Below the pieces are notes generated by a model. It had not been told where the DNA came from. It did no database searches and saw only the letters and a program-made list of their open reading frames with translations. A DNA stretch of 64,000 nucleotides from positions 336,169 to 400,168 of the forward strand of contig NZ_LFIJ01000001.1 of NCBI RefSeq assembly GCF_001187555.1. The letters run 5' to 3'. Both the position numbers and the translations under genes were made by a program. Numbering within the stretch: the first letter of the stretch is position 1; each line of letters starts with the position of its first letter. The DNA comes from Gilvimarinus polysaccharolyticus. GTDB lineage: Bacteria; Pseudomonadota; Gammaproteobacteria; Pseudomonadales; Cellvibrionaceae. Positions 36,801 through 44,511 of this stretch are shown piece after piece.

Positions 36801-37496
36801 TTAAAACGGGCAGCGGCTTGTGGCATTAATGCGCTCGCCGGTGATCGGGTGATCAAACGTTAAGCTGGTGGCGTGTAACATTAACCGGCGCGCCATAAAG
36901 TAAGCGGTATCGTTAGCGTATAAATCGCAGCCCAATATCGGGTGGCCTAACTCGCGGCTGTGAATACGCAATTGGTGGGTGCGCCCCGTGAGTGGTGTGT
37001 ACAAAACCCGGCTGCAGGGCGCGCTCATACCGTTGTTAGCGGTAACCGATTCATGCCCCAGTAATTGGTACTTGGTATGAGCGGCCTTACCTTTGCTGTA
37101 ACAAATCTCTTGCAACGGAAACTCGCCCTTGGCAATCGGTGCATTAATGCTGCCATTAGCTGGTGTTATGTGGCCTTGTAAAATAGCGGTATAGGTTTTG
37201 TTAATGCTTTGCGCTTGAAACTGTTTGGTCAGCACGCCATTAATGATTTTGTTTAACGCCACCAACATAACGCCCGATGTGCCTAAATCTAAGCGGTGTA
37301 ACAAACGCGCATCGGCAAAATCTTGTACCAGCCTAAAGTGCACCGAATCTTTATTGGCCGGATGCTTGCCCGATAAACTCAACAAACCCGAAGGTTTGTT
37401 AATCAGCAAAATAGCATTGTCTTGGTACAGAATCTCAATCGATTCGGTACAAACGGGGGCAATAAACGGGTCGGCCTGAGGTTGCATAAACGCCAC
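36801..37496 (-). CDS. RluA-family pseudouridine synthase
   Basis: Isomerises uridine to pseudouridine in rRNA or tRNA. The catalytic motif HRLDLGTSGVMLVALN holds the essential Asp. Other family blocks are present: ILYQDNAILLINKPSGLLS near the start and LTGRTHQLRIHSRELGHPILGCDLY near the end. No S4 domain precedes the catalytic core and the length is 231 residues, which fits the short RluA/TruC group. The exact target cannot be assigned. Confidence 0.88.
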   Translation of the reverse strand: MAFMQPQADPFIAPVCTESIEILYQDNAILLINKPSGLLSLSGKHPANKDSVHFRLVQDFADARLLHRLDLGTSGVMLVALNKIINGVLTKQFQAQSINKTYTAILQGHITPANGSINAPIAKGEFPLQEICYSKGKAAHTKYQLLGHESVTANNGMSAPCSRVLYTPLTGRTHQLRIHSRELGHPILGCDLYANDTAYFMARRLMLHATSLTFDHPITGERINATSRCPF

Positions 37497-37588
37497 GGTT
37501 AATTCTAATGGTTGGCTCTATTGCCCTTGTGGGGCTGGTAGCCGGTATCGTCTCGCAAGGGTAGCACAAGCGTGGCCTGGCCATGGGC

Positions 37589-39208
37589 TTAAGGCTTGAT
37601 GTTAGCGGCCATGCTGCTGCGAACCTTATTGGAATGCCATACCGCGGGCACAATAACCAATACCGTGATAGCACCCAACACCCAAAGGTAGTTTTGGTCT
37701 AACGCTGTAAGGTTAACAATGCGGCTGGCCTGCTCGTTGTTAACAAATTTGGCAAAGGGCAGGGGGGCAATCGCGGCCTCTTTGGCAATGGCAAAGCCAC
37801 CACTAAACGCACTCTCCCAGCCCAGCGCCGAGAGCGAACCGTAGGCCTTGTAAGCAATGGCCGATGCGCCAAAGCCAATAACACCCACTGCTACAGTACC
37901 GGCGGCCATAAGGCCTAAACCGAGTGCGCCAACAGTTACCAGACCGATCGAGACAATCCCCACGCTAATGGGGGCCACCGCCAAACCGCCCCAGGCAAAC
38001 ACCAAACCATAGGCTTTATCGCCACCGGCAATCCAGCCTAGTGCGGGTTTGTCGCCCATCTCGGGCATACCCAGCTTAAAGTGGATGAAAGGAACCCCAA
38101 ACAGTGAGAGCCGGCTTTTGTATTCACGGCGTTGCGCGCCTGCTTGGTCATGGGGGTGGTTAAAAGCCTGCGGCAGTCGCAGACGCTCTTGCGCTCGTAA
38201 CCGAGGTTGGCTGGTCAGCATATAACGTAATAGCAGTAAGTAGGCGGCAATAAACCCCAGCACAATCAGTTGCGAGCCTAAAGCGTAAATATCCCGGTAT
38301 GTGGCACTGGCCAGTGCCGCATACTTTAATAAAAATAAACTGGCAACATACACCGCCGCCGCCAAAAAGTAGAGCGCAACGATTTTGATAACGGCCCGTC
38401 GCTCACGCTGCGTACGCGATAGCGCAAGGCTTGCCCGCACACTAAAGAACGAGCCAATAACCCCGGAAAAAGAGGCCGCGACGGTGAGTAAGCTGGCCCA
38501 TTTAAATAAGGTGCCGGTTTGTGCCGCGCCCGCACTAAAGGCCGCCGCCTTTGCTTTGGGGGCCGTAACGCTACTGATGGATACCAATACCGCCAAGGTA
38601 AAGGCCGCGCCGGGCTTGGTTTTTTCCAGCGCGTCTTCGACAAAGCTCAGCATCGCTTGTTGTAACACTTTACGCCCGCGCGATAACCGCTGTTTAACGG
38701 CGTCTTCCGATAACTCTAACTCGCAGGCCACATGTTCTACCGAGCGCTGCTCGCGGTAAAATAAAATCAAGGGTTCGCGATAAGTGTCGGGTAATTTTTC
38801 CAGCGTTTGCCATAACAACGCTTGTTGCTGCTCTTGTATGGCCGCGTCATCAATACTGGTTTGCTCTGCGGTCTGCTCAATTATCTCGCCAGCTTGCTCG
38901 GTTGGTTGGCTGGCCGCTGTGCGGCGGTAACGGCTCACTTTAAAACGCAAAATGCCACACAACCAAGATTTTAGTTTCTCGGGCTCGCGCAGCGTATCCA
39001 GTTTGCGCCACGCCTCAACAAACGCCTCCTGCGCAATATCCTCACTGTGTTTGATATCACCCACCGCCGCATAAGCCAGCGAGCAGAGCAAACTTTGATA
39101 GCGGCTAACCACCTCGCCAAAGGCGTCGTGGTTGCCTCCTAAAGAGGCCAACACAAGGTCAGTATCGGCTAAGTCTTTAGGCTGAATGCGTTTTTTGAAC
39201 AGGCTCAT
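37589..39208 (-). CDS. ECF sigma factor fused to a polytopic membrane domain
   Basis: A 539-residue fusion. Residues about 20-95 are sigma region 2 (FGEVVSRYQSLLCSLAYAAVGDIKHSEDIAQEAFVEAWRKL) and about 130-185 are region 4 (LEKLPDTYREPLILFYREQRSVEHVACELELSEDAVKQRLSRG). From about 205 to the end there are six or more hydrophobic segments, including a Gly/Val-rich run (about 410-455). No anti-sigma gene adjoins; the membrane part may hold the sigma domain inactive until a signal arrives (inference). Its own promoter copy is matched by an identical one for the divergent CIA30-like gene, implying autoregulation. Similar sigma-membrane fusions are known in other phyla. Confidence 0.85.
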   Translation of the reverse strand: MSLFKKRIQPKDLADTDLVLASLGGNHDAFGEVVSRYQSLLCSLAYAAVGDIKHSEDIAQEAFVEAWRKLDTLREPEKLKSWLCGILRFKVSRYRRTAASQPTEQAGEIIEQTAEQTSIDDAAIQEQQQALLWQTLEKLPDTYREPLILFYREQRSVEHVACELELSEDAVKQRLSRGRKVLQQAMLSFVEDALEKTKPGAAFTLAVLVSISSVTAPKAKAAAFSAGAAQTGTLFKWASLLTVAASFSGVIGSFFSVRASLALSRTQRERRAVIKIVALYFLAAAVYVASLFLLKYAALASATYRDIYALGSQLIVLGFIAAYLLLLRYMLTSQPRLRAQERLRLPQAFNHPHDQAGAQRREYKSRLSLFGVPFIHFKLGMPEMGDKPALGWIAGGDKAYGLVFAWGGLAVAPISVGIVSIGLVTVGALGLGLMAAGTVAVGVIGFGASAIAYKAYGSLSALGWESAFSGGFAIAKEAAIAPLPFAKFVNNEQASRIVNLTALDQNYLWVLGAITVLVIVPAVWHSNKVRSSMAANIKP

Positions 39209-39230
39209 AGTGATATCTCGGGCTTAAAAC

Positions 39231-39265
39231 ACATAAGTGCCCACCTTTGGCCTAAAGGTGACAAG
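39231..39265 (-). promoter_or_regulatory. Predicted ECF promoter of the sigma-membrane gene
   Basis: On the minus strand: CTTGTCACCT, 14 nt, GGCACTTATGT, with the downstream element 23 bp from the sigma start. It is identical in both blocks and in spacing to the divergent promoter at 39293-39327. Confidence 0.72.
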
Positions 39266-39292
39266 TTTTTTAAATATTTTTTTAGCAATTTT

Positions 39293-39327
39293 CTTGTCAC
39301 CTATCGAGCCGTGCTTGGCACTTATGT
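39293..39327 (+). promoter_or_regulatory. Predicted ECF promoter of the CIA30-like gene
   Basis: CTTGTCACCT, 14 nt, GGCACTTATGT on the plus strand, 46 bp before the CIA30-like ATG. The -35 blocks of the two divergent promoters form a 10-bp inverted repeat across an AT-rich centre (39266-39292). Confidence 0.72.
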
Positions 39328-39373
39328 ATAACACCACAGGCAATTAGCCAATGGTTAACCTAGAGGACACACC

Positions 39374-39973
39374 ATGAGCAATTTAACACCAAGCAATAAA
39401 CCATTACACAAATCACTGGCGTTAGTCTTAGTGATGCTTTTTTCGGGCACAGCCTTGGGCGCGCCGCTAGCGCCTTTGGTTGATGACTTTAGTCATAGTC
39501 ACAACAATAGCCTAGATTTACCGCGCCAGTTTATTAATGACACCATTGCCGGCGGCGCCACCGTCCAGAGCCAAAGCGTAACCGACGGCATTATACGTAT
39601 TAGCGGCGATATAACTCCGCCACGGGGCCAGTTAGGCTGGGCCACCTGCGTACTCCCGCTGGATGCCAACGGGCTGCCCCACAGTGCCGAGGCTTTTACT
39701 GGCGTACTACTGACCGTTAAAGTGACTAAGGGTAACTTGTCGCTATCGGTTAACAGCACCGAAATTAGCAATTTTGATTATCACTCGGCTCCGTTTACGG
39801 TAACCGCCGATGGTCAGTTTCACGAGGTAAAAGTGCCTTTTACCTCCCTTAAGCGTGCTTGGTCTGCCCAAACGTCACTCGACACCAGCACCATTAATAG
39901 CCTAAGCATTATCGCCTATGGCATGCAGCAAACAGCGTTTGATTTTGAGCTAGATGAAGTGCGCTTTTATTAA
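39374..39973 (+). CDS. Secreted CIA30-like (galactose-binding fold) protein
   Basis: A 199-residue exported protein with signal peptide (LALVLVMLFSGTALGAP). The mature part LVDDFSHSHNNSLDLPRQFINDTIAGG... through VKVPFTSLKRAW to FDFELDEVRFY follows the CIA30 / CBM-like jelly-roll pattern, with a ligand-type face but no catalytic residue recognised. It is divergent from the membrane sigma factor and carries the same promoter, so it is a probable member of its regulon. A role in binding a surface glycan or small ligand is inference. Confidence 0.72.
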   Translation: MSNLTPSNKPLHKSLALVLVMLFSGTALGAPLAPLVDDFSHSHNNSLDLPRQFINDTIAGGATVQSQSVTDGIIRISGDITPPRGQLGWATCVLPLDANGLPHSAEAFTGVLLTVKVTKGNLSLSVNSTEISNFDYHSAPFTVTADGQFHEVKVPFTSLKRAWSAQTSLDTSTINSLSIIAYGMQQTAFDFELDEVRFY

Positions 39974-40000
39974 CCCCATGCTTGATGCTCAACCATTTAT

Positions 40001-40032
40001 GCCACAAGGCGGCCCTGCGGTTGCCTTGTGGC
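40001..40032 (+). terminator. Hairpin between CIA30-like and acyltransferase genes
   Basis: Perfect 10-bp stem GCCACAAGGC/GCCTTGTGGC with a 12-nt loop and no T-run. It may attenuate or process the transcript rather than end it. Confidence 0.45.
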
Positions 40033-40073
40033 GCAATCACGCTGTTTATTCTTATAGCCATTAGGGACGCGCC

Positions 40074-41288
40074 ATGAACACCACCCCTGAGTATCACCGG
40101 CTCGATTACCTCGATGCCGTTAGAGCCTTTGCCCTGTTATTAGGAATTGTTTTTCACGCCAGCTTATCGTTTTTACCCGTGTACATTGGCTGGGCGGTGA
40201 TGGATGTATCCACCAGCGCAGCGGTTTCTATATTTATGTTAATCAGTCACTCGTTTCGGATGGCATTGTTTTTTTTAGTGGCAGGTTTTTTTAGCCATAT
40301 CATGTTGCACCGCCACGGCGTAAAACGTTTTAGCCAATCGCGCTTAGTACGGCTTGCAGTACCGTTTATTATTGGCTGGTTTATGATGAAACCGCTGCTG
40401 GTTTCGGCCTGGGTGATGGGGATGCAAAGCCTGCGCGGCGACGTGAGTGTTTGGCCCGCGTTACAGCAAGGTAGCGCATCGTTGCTGGAATCTTTGCATG
40501 CGCCTTTTACCGGCACCCACTTGTGGTTTTTGTACTACCTATTGCTGATAACCGCCGGCGTGTTGCTGCTGCGCCAGTTAATACATGGGTACCGGCCAAT
40601 AGCAAACACGCTTAGCCGCACCGCCTGTAGCTTAATGCACTGGCTGGTTTATTCACGTTTTTCCATTGTGGTATTGGCGACATTTAGCGCGATATGTTTG
40701 TGGTTTATGAGCCACTGGGGCATGGAGACACCCGACAAAACCCTCGCGCCCAACTTGCCGGTATTGCTTGTTTACGCTGGTTTTTTTTGTTTTGGTTGGC
40801 AGCTTGCGCGCCAGCCTAAACTAATGGCTCAGTTTAGTCGGTTAACCTGGGGTAAGTTTGCGCTGTGCCTTAGTGCTATTGTTGTGGCGATATTGTTGTC
40901 TGGCTTTGAAGTCCAAACCGGCCATCCACAGTACCACTATCTAAAAGCCGCCTTTTTATTTGGTTATGGGGTTATGATGTGGTTGTTAACCGCGCTCACC
41001 ATCGGCGTGTTTAAACACTGCTTTAACCGCCCCAGCAAAATTATACGCTACCTCGCCGACGCCTCTTATTGGCTCTACCTAATTCACCTGCCCATGGTTA
41101 TTTGGCTGCAAATTGCCTTTGCCGAGCTGCCGTTACATTGGAGCCTAAAGCTGGCGCTAATCTCTGCCATTACCGTTGCGCTATCGCTGTTGCTGTACGA
41201 TTTGTTGGTGCGATCTAGCGTGGTTGGCGCGGTGCTTAATGGCCGGCGCAAGGAGCGGGTTTTGTTTGCGGGTGGGCGTGATAGTTAG
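40074..41288 (+). CDS. Acyltransferase family 3 (OpgC/MdoC-like) membrane protein
   Basis: A 404-residue inner-membrane acyltransferase with about ten helices. The N-terminal RLDYLDAVRAFALLLGIVFHASLSF contains the family's conserved Arg and His, and HSFRMALFFLVAGFFSHIMLHRHG is the second family block. Members transfer succinyl or acetyl groups to periplasmic glucans, O-antigen or other envelope sugars. AGGGA precedes the ATG. It lies 100 bp after the CIA30-like gene on the same strand, so it could be read from the sigma-dependent promoter despite the hairpin between them. Confidence 0.85.
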   Translation: MNTTPEYHRLDYLDAVRAFALLLGIVFHASLSFLPVYIGWAVMDVSTSAAVSIFMLISHSFRMALFFLVAGFFSHIMLHRHGVKRFSQSRLVRLAVPFIIGWFMMKPLLVSAWVMGMQSLRGDVSVWPALQQGSASLLESLHAPFTGTHLWFLYYLLLITAGVLLLRQLIHGYRPIANTLSRTACSLMHWLVYSRFSIVVLATFSAICLWFMSHWGMETPDKTLAPNLPVLLVYAGFFCFGWQLARQPKLMAQFSRLTWGKFALCLSAIVVAILLSGFEVQTGHPQYHYLKAAFLFGYGVMMWLLTALTIGVFKHCFNRPSKIIRYLADASYWLYLIHLPMVIWLQIAFAELPLHWSLKLALISAITVALSLLLYDLLVRSSVVGAVLNGRRKERVLFAGGRDS

Positions 41289-41393
41289 TGCGTGTCGGGT
41301 AATTCACTAAGAGCCGACTAACGCATCTTTTGACTCAATACTTGAGCCTGTCTTTCATATAGAACTGGTGGGGTGGGCTGGCAATCATGTAAA

Positions 41394-41423
41394 AAATCCC
41401 CACCTGCGATCAGGCGGGGATTT
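41394..41423. terminator. Terminator between acyltransferase and IPTL-CTERM genes
   Basis: Stem AAATCCCC-A-CCTG/CAGG-C-GGGGATTT with a 4-nt loop between convergent genes, preceded by an A-run that forms the T-tract for the minus-strand gene. Confidence 0.8.
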
Positions 41424-41444
41424 ATGCGTGTAATCAACCCGTAA

Positions 41445-43274
41445 TTAACCGAAGAGTTGACGTCTGCGGATGAACAGGGTGGCCATAATCATCATGATCA
41501 GAAGTCCCAAGCTCCAGTTTGAAAGCATGGGAAGGGCGTGCGCGTTGGCGACACCCAGCGCACCAAGAAGCAACACGCTGGGCGAGCTGCCAAGGCTAGA
41601 CGAGAGCGTGGCCATCGGCGAGAAGCTACTGCTGCTATTGCTGCCGATGAACGCCGTCACGTCGAGGCTGATGTTACAGCTTGCTCCCGCCGCCACGGAT
41701 CCGCCACTGTAATCGAGAGTGTTACCGGTGACTATCAGCGCGCCGCCACAGCCGTCGCTTAAGTTCATTGGCGAGGCGACCTCCATTCCCGCCGGCAGCG
41801 GTAGGGAAAACCCCAGACCTGTTGCAGCTGCGGACGAGCTGCTGTTGTCGATGGTGAAGCTTATCGTCGTTGACTGTCCAGGGGTAATTTGCGTAGGGGA
41901 AAAGCTGATTCCAAAGCTTGGAGCCTCGTTGACGGTTAGCGTGGCGCTGGCCGAGCCGCTGTCACCCGCCGAAGAGGTTAACGCACTGCTGGTGTTGATC
42001 AAGTCACCCGGCGCCGAAGTGAGTACGTCGACTTCGATCGTGCAGCTGGCACCTGCGACTAGAGAGCCGCCGCTGTAGTCGATCAAGCTGGTGCCGTTGA
42101 CGGCTGTCAGGCTGCCGTTGCAGGTGCTGATAACATTGGCGGGTGTCGCTAATGTCATGCCTGCTGGTAAGTTATCCGAGAAATTGATGCCAGTCGCATC
42201 GAGCGTTCCGCGGTTGTCGATGGAGAACGTTAGCCGCGCCGAATCACCCAGTGCAACCAGCGTGGGACTAAACGCCTTATCAAATTTGACGGACGGGCCG
42301 ATTTCGATGTCGTCCAGACTGATTCCATCGGTATTGATCGGAAAGTTGTCGTTTTGGCCAAATCGAATTTGGCTTTGGTTGCTTAAAGACTGGCCGCTGC
42401 CGTTTAGCACCGCAGTGAGCTCTAGGTTAGTGACCGACGTCCAATCGCCATTATCCGAGTTACTGGAAAAACTGTAAACCTGGAGCCATGCATCAGTCGG
42501 CGTGCCTCGGATTTCAACGACGTCCAAGGGGTCACCTTCGTCACCGTGGTCGAACCAGTTGAAATCTAAGTAGAGTCCTTGGCCGGCAGGATGGGCCGAT
42601 CCATCAAACCCCAGAATGATGTGGTTTATGCTCTCGCCGCCTGGGTTATCCATAGAGGCTATGCGCATACCATCGGGGTCGAAATCGGATCGGATAGCGA
42701 ATCGACCAGCGGGCGAGTTTTGTTCATACCGAAAACCGGGGATGTCCAGTAGGGGGTCGTTGGATCTCACTTGTTGAATGGGGATGCTCTCGAAGTCTTG
42801 GTCGACCGGCAGAGGTAAGAATAAAACGTTTTCGATTACCTCCAGTGTGCTGCTGGCAGGTCCGCTGTTACCAAAGGAAGACGTTAGATCCGAGGTGGTG
42901 TTGAGGTACAAGCCTTCGGTGCTGGGTGCGAGTATATCGACGACGATCTGACAGGACGAGTTTGCGGGAATTTCGCCGCCCATGTAAATAATGCTGCCCC
43001 CGTTATCAGGAGCATTTAGCGTGCCGCCAACACAGTTGGTGCTAGCATTCGATGGCGTGCCCACAACCATCAGAGCCGGCAGAACATCACTAAAGCTCAC
43101 TGTCATAGCGGCCGTCACGTTTGCCGAATTATTCAGCGTGAAAGTTAGCACTGCGGTATCGCCGGGTTCTATCTTTTCTGGGGCAAACGTCTTGCTAAAG
43201 GTAGGCAGCACTTGTGCCAGAGCTGATGTTGAGAACAAGCAACTCAAGAGGGCAAGCCAGAGAACTCTTTTCAT
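41445..43274 (-). CDS. Surface protein with DUF11-like repeats and IPTL-CTERM tail
   Basis: A 609-residue exported protein: signal peptide (MKRVLWLALLSCLFSTSALAQ), three repeats of a beta domain (about 24-145, 330-445, 447-560; recurring pattern FSPTxxxxGDSAxLTFxIDN...GASCxIxVDV), and an inserted domain (about 160-325) rich in Asp/Gly that may be a lectin-like jelly roll. The end LPMLSNWSLGLLIMMIMATLFIRRRQLFG is an IPTL-CTERM-type sorting signal: short motif, hydrophobic helix, arginine cluster. Such tails are cleaved by exosortase-like enzymes; none is encoded in this window. Likely exposed or released at the surface; ligand unknown. Confidence 0.82.
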   Translation of the reverse strand: MKRVLWLALLSCLFSTSALAQVLPTFSKTFAPEKIEPGDTAVLTFTLNNSANVTAAMTVSFSDVLPALMVVGTPSNASTNCVGGTLNAPDNGGSIIYMGGEIPANSSCQIVVDILAPSTEGLYLNTTSDLTSSFGNSGPASSTLEVIENVLFLPLPVDQDFESIPIQQVRSNDPLLDIPGFRYEQNSPAGRFAIRSDFDPDGMRIASMDNPGGESINHIILGFDGSAHPAGQGLYLDFNWFDHGDEGDPLDVVEIRGTPTDAWLQVYSFSSNSDNGDWTSVTNLELTAVLNGSGQSLSNQSQIRFGQNDNFPINTDGISLDDIEIGPSVKFDKAFSPTLVALGDSARLTFSIDNRGTLDATGINFSDNLPAGMTLATPANVISTCNGSLTAVNGTSLIDYSGGSLVAGASCTIEVDVLTSAPGDLINTSSALTSSAGDSGSASATLTVNEAPSFGISFSPTQITPGQSTTISFTIDNSSSSAAATGLGFSLPLPAGMEVASPMNLSDGCGGALIVTGNTLDYSGGSVAAGASCNISLDVTAFIGSNSSSSFSPMATLSSSLGSSPSVLLLGALGVANAHALPMLSNWSLGLLIMMIMATLFIRRRQLFG

Positions 43275-43808
43275 GTTGGAGATATCCCTAATTGTCTGTT
43301 GCGGCTTCGATACTAAGCCACTGTCACCCGGAGTATTCCGCCGAGGCGGGAAAGTATACGGTTCCTACTGTCTCATTTCTACCGGTAGTCGCAACCGTGC
43401 CTCTATGATGTTTGACCCAGCCCCAGACCGCTTGAGGCAAAAGCACAATATCCCCACATCCAAACTTACCAGAGCACGCAAAAATAAGCCGCGCAAGTGG
43501 GCTCAAAAAACTGGAGTTAAAAAACTGGGGCAAGTCTAGGGTTGAGAATCAATAGGGGCAGTGTTGTAGAATTTTAAAGTTAATGACGATAAGTCGTGGA
43601 CGAGCTCAATCGGAGATACTCAAAATATCTAGCCATTATTAATAAGCAGAGTTAAGCGAAACCGCTTAGGTTGGTGAGCAGTGGTTAAACATCGTGACCT
43701 GCTTGGCCCCTTATGATAGTTTTGCGCGCCATCGCGCAGCCATCAAGTTGGCGCAATAGCGATCAGGTTTTACGCAAAGCCTCACGGCCAATAAATGGAG
43801 TTTATAGC
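43275..43808. other. Long intergenic region
   Basis: 534 bp between divergent genes with no convincing coding frame; the frames present lack ribosome sites and have implausible composition. A short hairpin CCGCC-GA-GGCGG lies at 43338-43349. I looked for known riboswitch cores on both strands and found none I could name. Confidence 0.35.
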
Positions 43809-44369
43809 ATGAATGCAAAGTCCCTACTGATTAGCGCTATTTTTTTAGCCCCTGTGTTAGCCTCAGCCCAAGAGGCGCAACCGCAAAAGCACTTCTCGCT
43901 CGGCCTTGCCTCTTACGCAACCGCTGTTGGCTATAGCGACAATGGTCGCGATGATACCGAAGGCTTTGGCGGCCCCGCGTTAATTGCCATTGGTGCCATT
44001 AACGATCATGTTGCCTTTCGGTTAACCTACGCCGCGCAAGAAAACACCGATGACTCAGGCCACAACATAGACGCATTAGAAGGCGCAATGCTATTGGGCA
44101 CAGGCCTTGCGACACAGGGCTTTCGGGCCTATGGCGCACTGGGCTTGTTTGACGAGACTCACGAATATACCGCGTATCGCAGAACGGCCGAGCAAGACTA
44201 TAGCGGCTATACCCTAGGCGGTGGCTTGGGTTATAACTGGCGGTTTGTGACTCTGGATGTTTGGCTTAACCTTCGCGACGCCAGCGATTATGAAGACAAT
44301 TATTACACCCGCAGACCAGACGATGTAGTCGCCATGAGCGGCGGGCTGGGGCTCTTTGCACGCTTTTAA
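43809..44369 (+). CDS. Outer-membrane beta-barrel protein, function unknown
   Basis: A 186-residue protein with a signal peptide (MNAKSLLISAIFLAPVLASAQE) and alternating hydrophobic strands (FSLGLASYATAVGY, ALIAIGAINDHVAFRLTYAAQ, AMLLGTGLATQGFRAYGALGLF, LGGGLGYNWRFVTLDVWLNLR). It ends in Arg-Phe, as outer-membrane barrels do. I chose the ATG at 43809 because it gives a proper signal and has GGAG upstream; the frame is open from 43713. Size suits an eight-stranded barrel of the OmpW/OmpX type. No specific family recognised. Confidence 0.7.
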   Translation: MNAKSLLISAIFLAPVLASAQEAQPQKHFSLGLASYATAVGYSDNGRDDTEGFGGPALIAIGAINDHVAFRLTYAAQENTDDSGHNIDALEGAMLLGTGLATQGFRAYGALGLFDETHEYTAYRRTAEQDYSGYTLGGGLGYNWRFVTLDVWLNLRDASDYEDNYYTRRPDDVVAMSGGLGLFARF

Positions 44370-44511
44370 GCGCTATTAACAGAGGGCAGGTGTGTCGGTG
44401 TCCTCAATTTTTTTCATTGGAGCCATCTGCATAAAGATTTTCGAATCAAATAGCGCCGGAAACCTCGTTTGATAAGCTTAGTAAACCCGCTGTCATTCGG
44501 AGTTTCCGTGC

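Noticed and set aside
42991-43539. Plus-strand frame of 182 codons across the IPTL-CTERM start
   Set aside because: Mostly the antisense of the signal peptide and first repeat; the remainder has no recognisable features.
43275-43808. Riboswitch in the long gap beside the IPTL-CTERM gene
   Set aside because: Checked for c-di-GMP, cobalamin and similar cores on both strands; none matched the conserved core bases.
43319-44510. Similar short strings CTGTCACCCGGAGTATTCCG and CTGTCATTCGGAGTTTCCG
   Set aside because: A short imperfect match of two sites about 1.2 kb apart, with no associated structure; may be chance.
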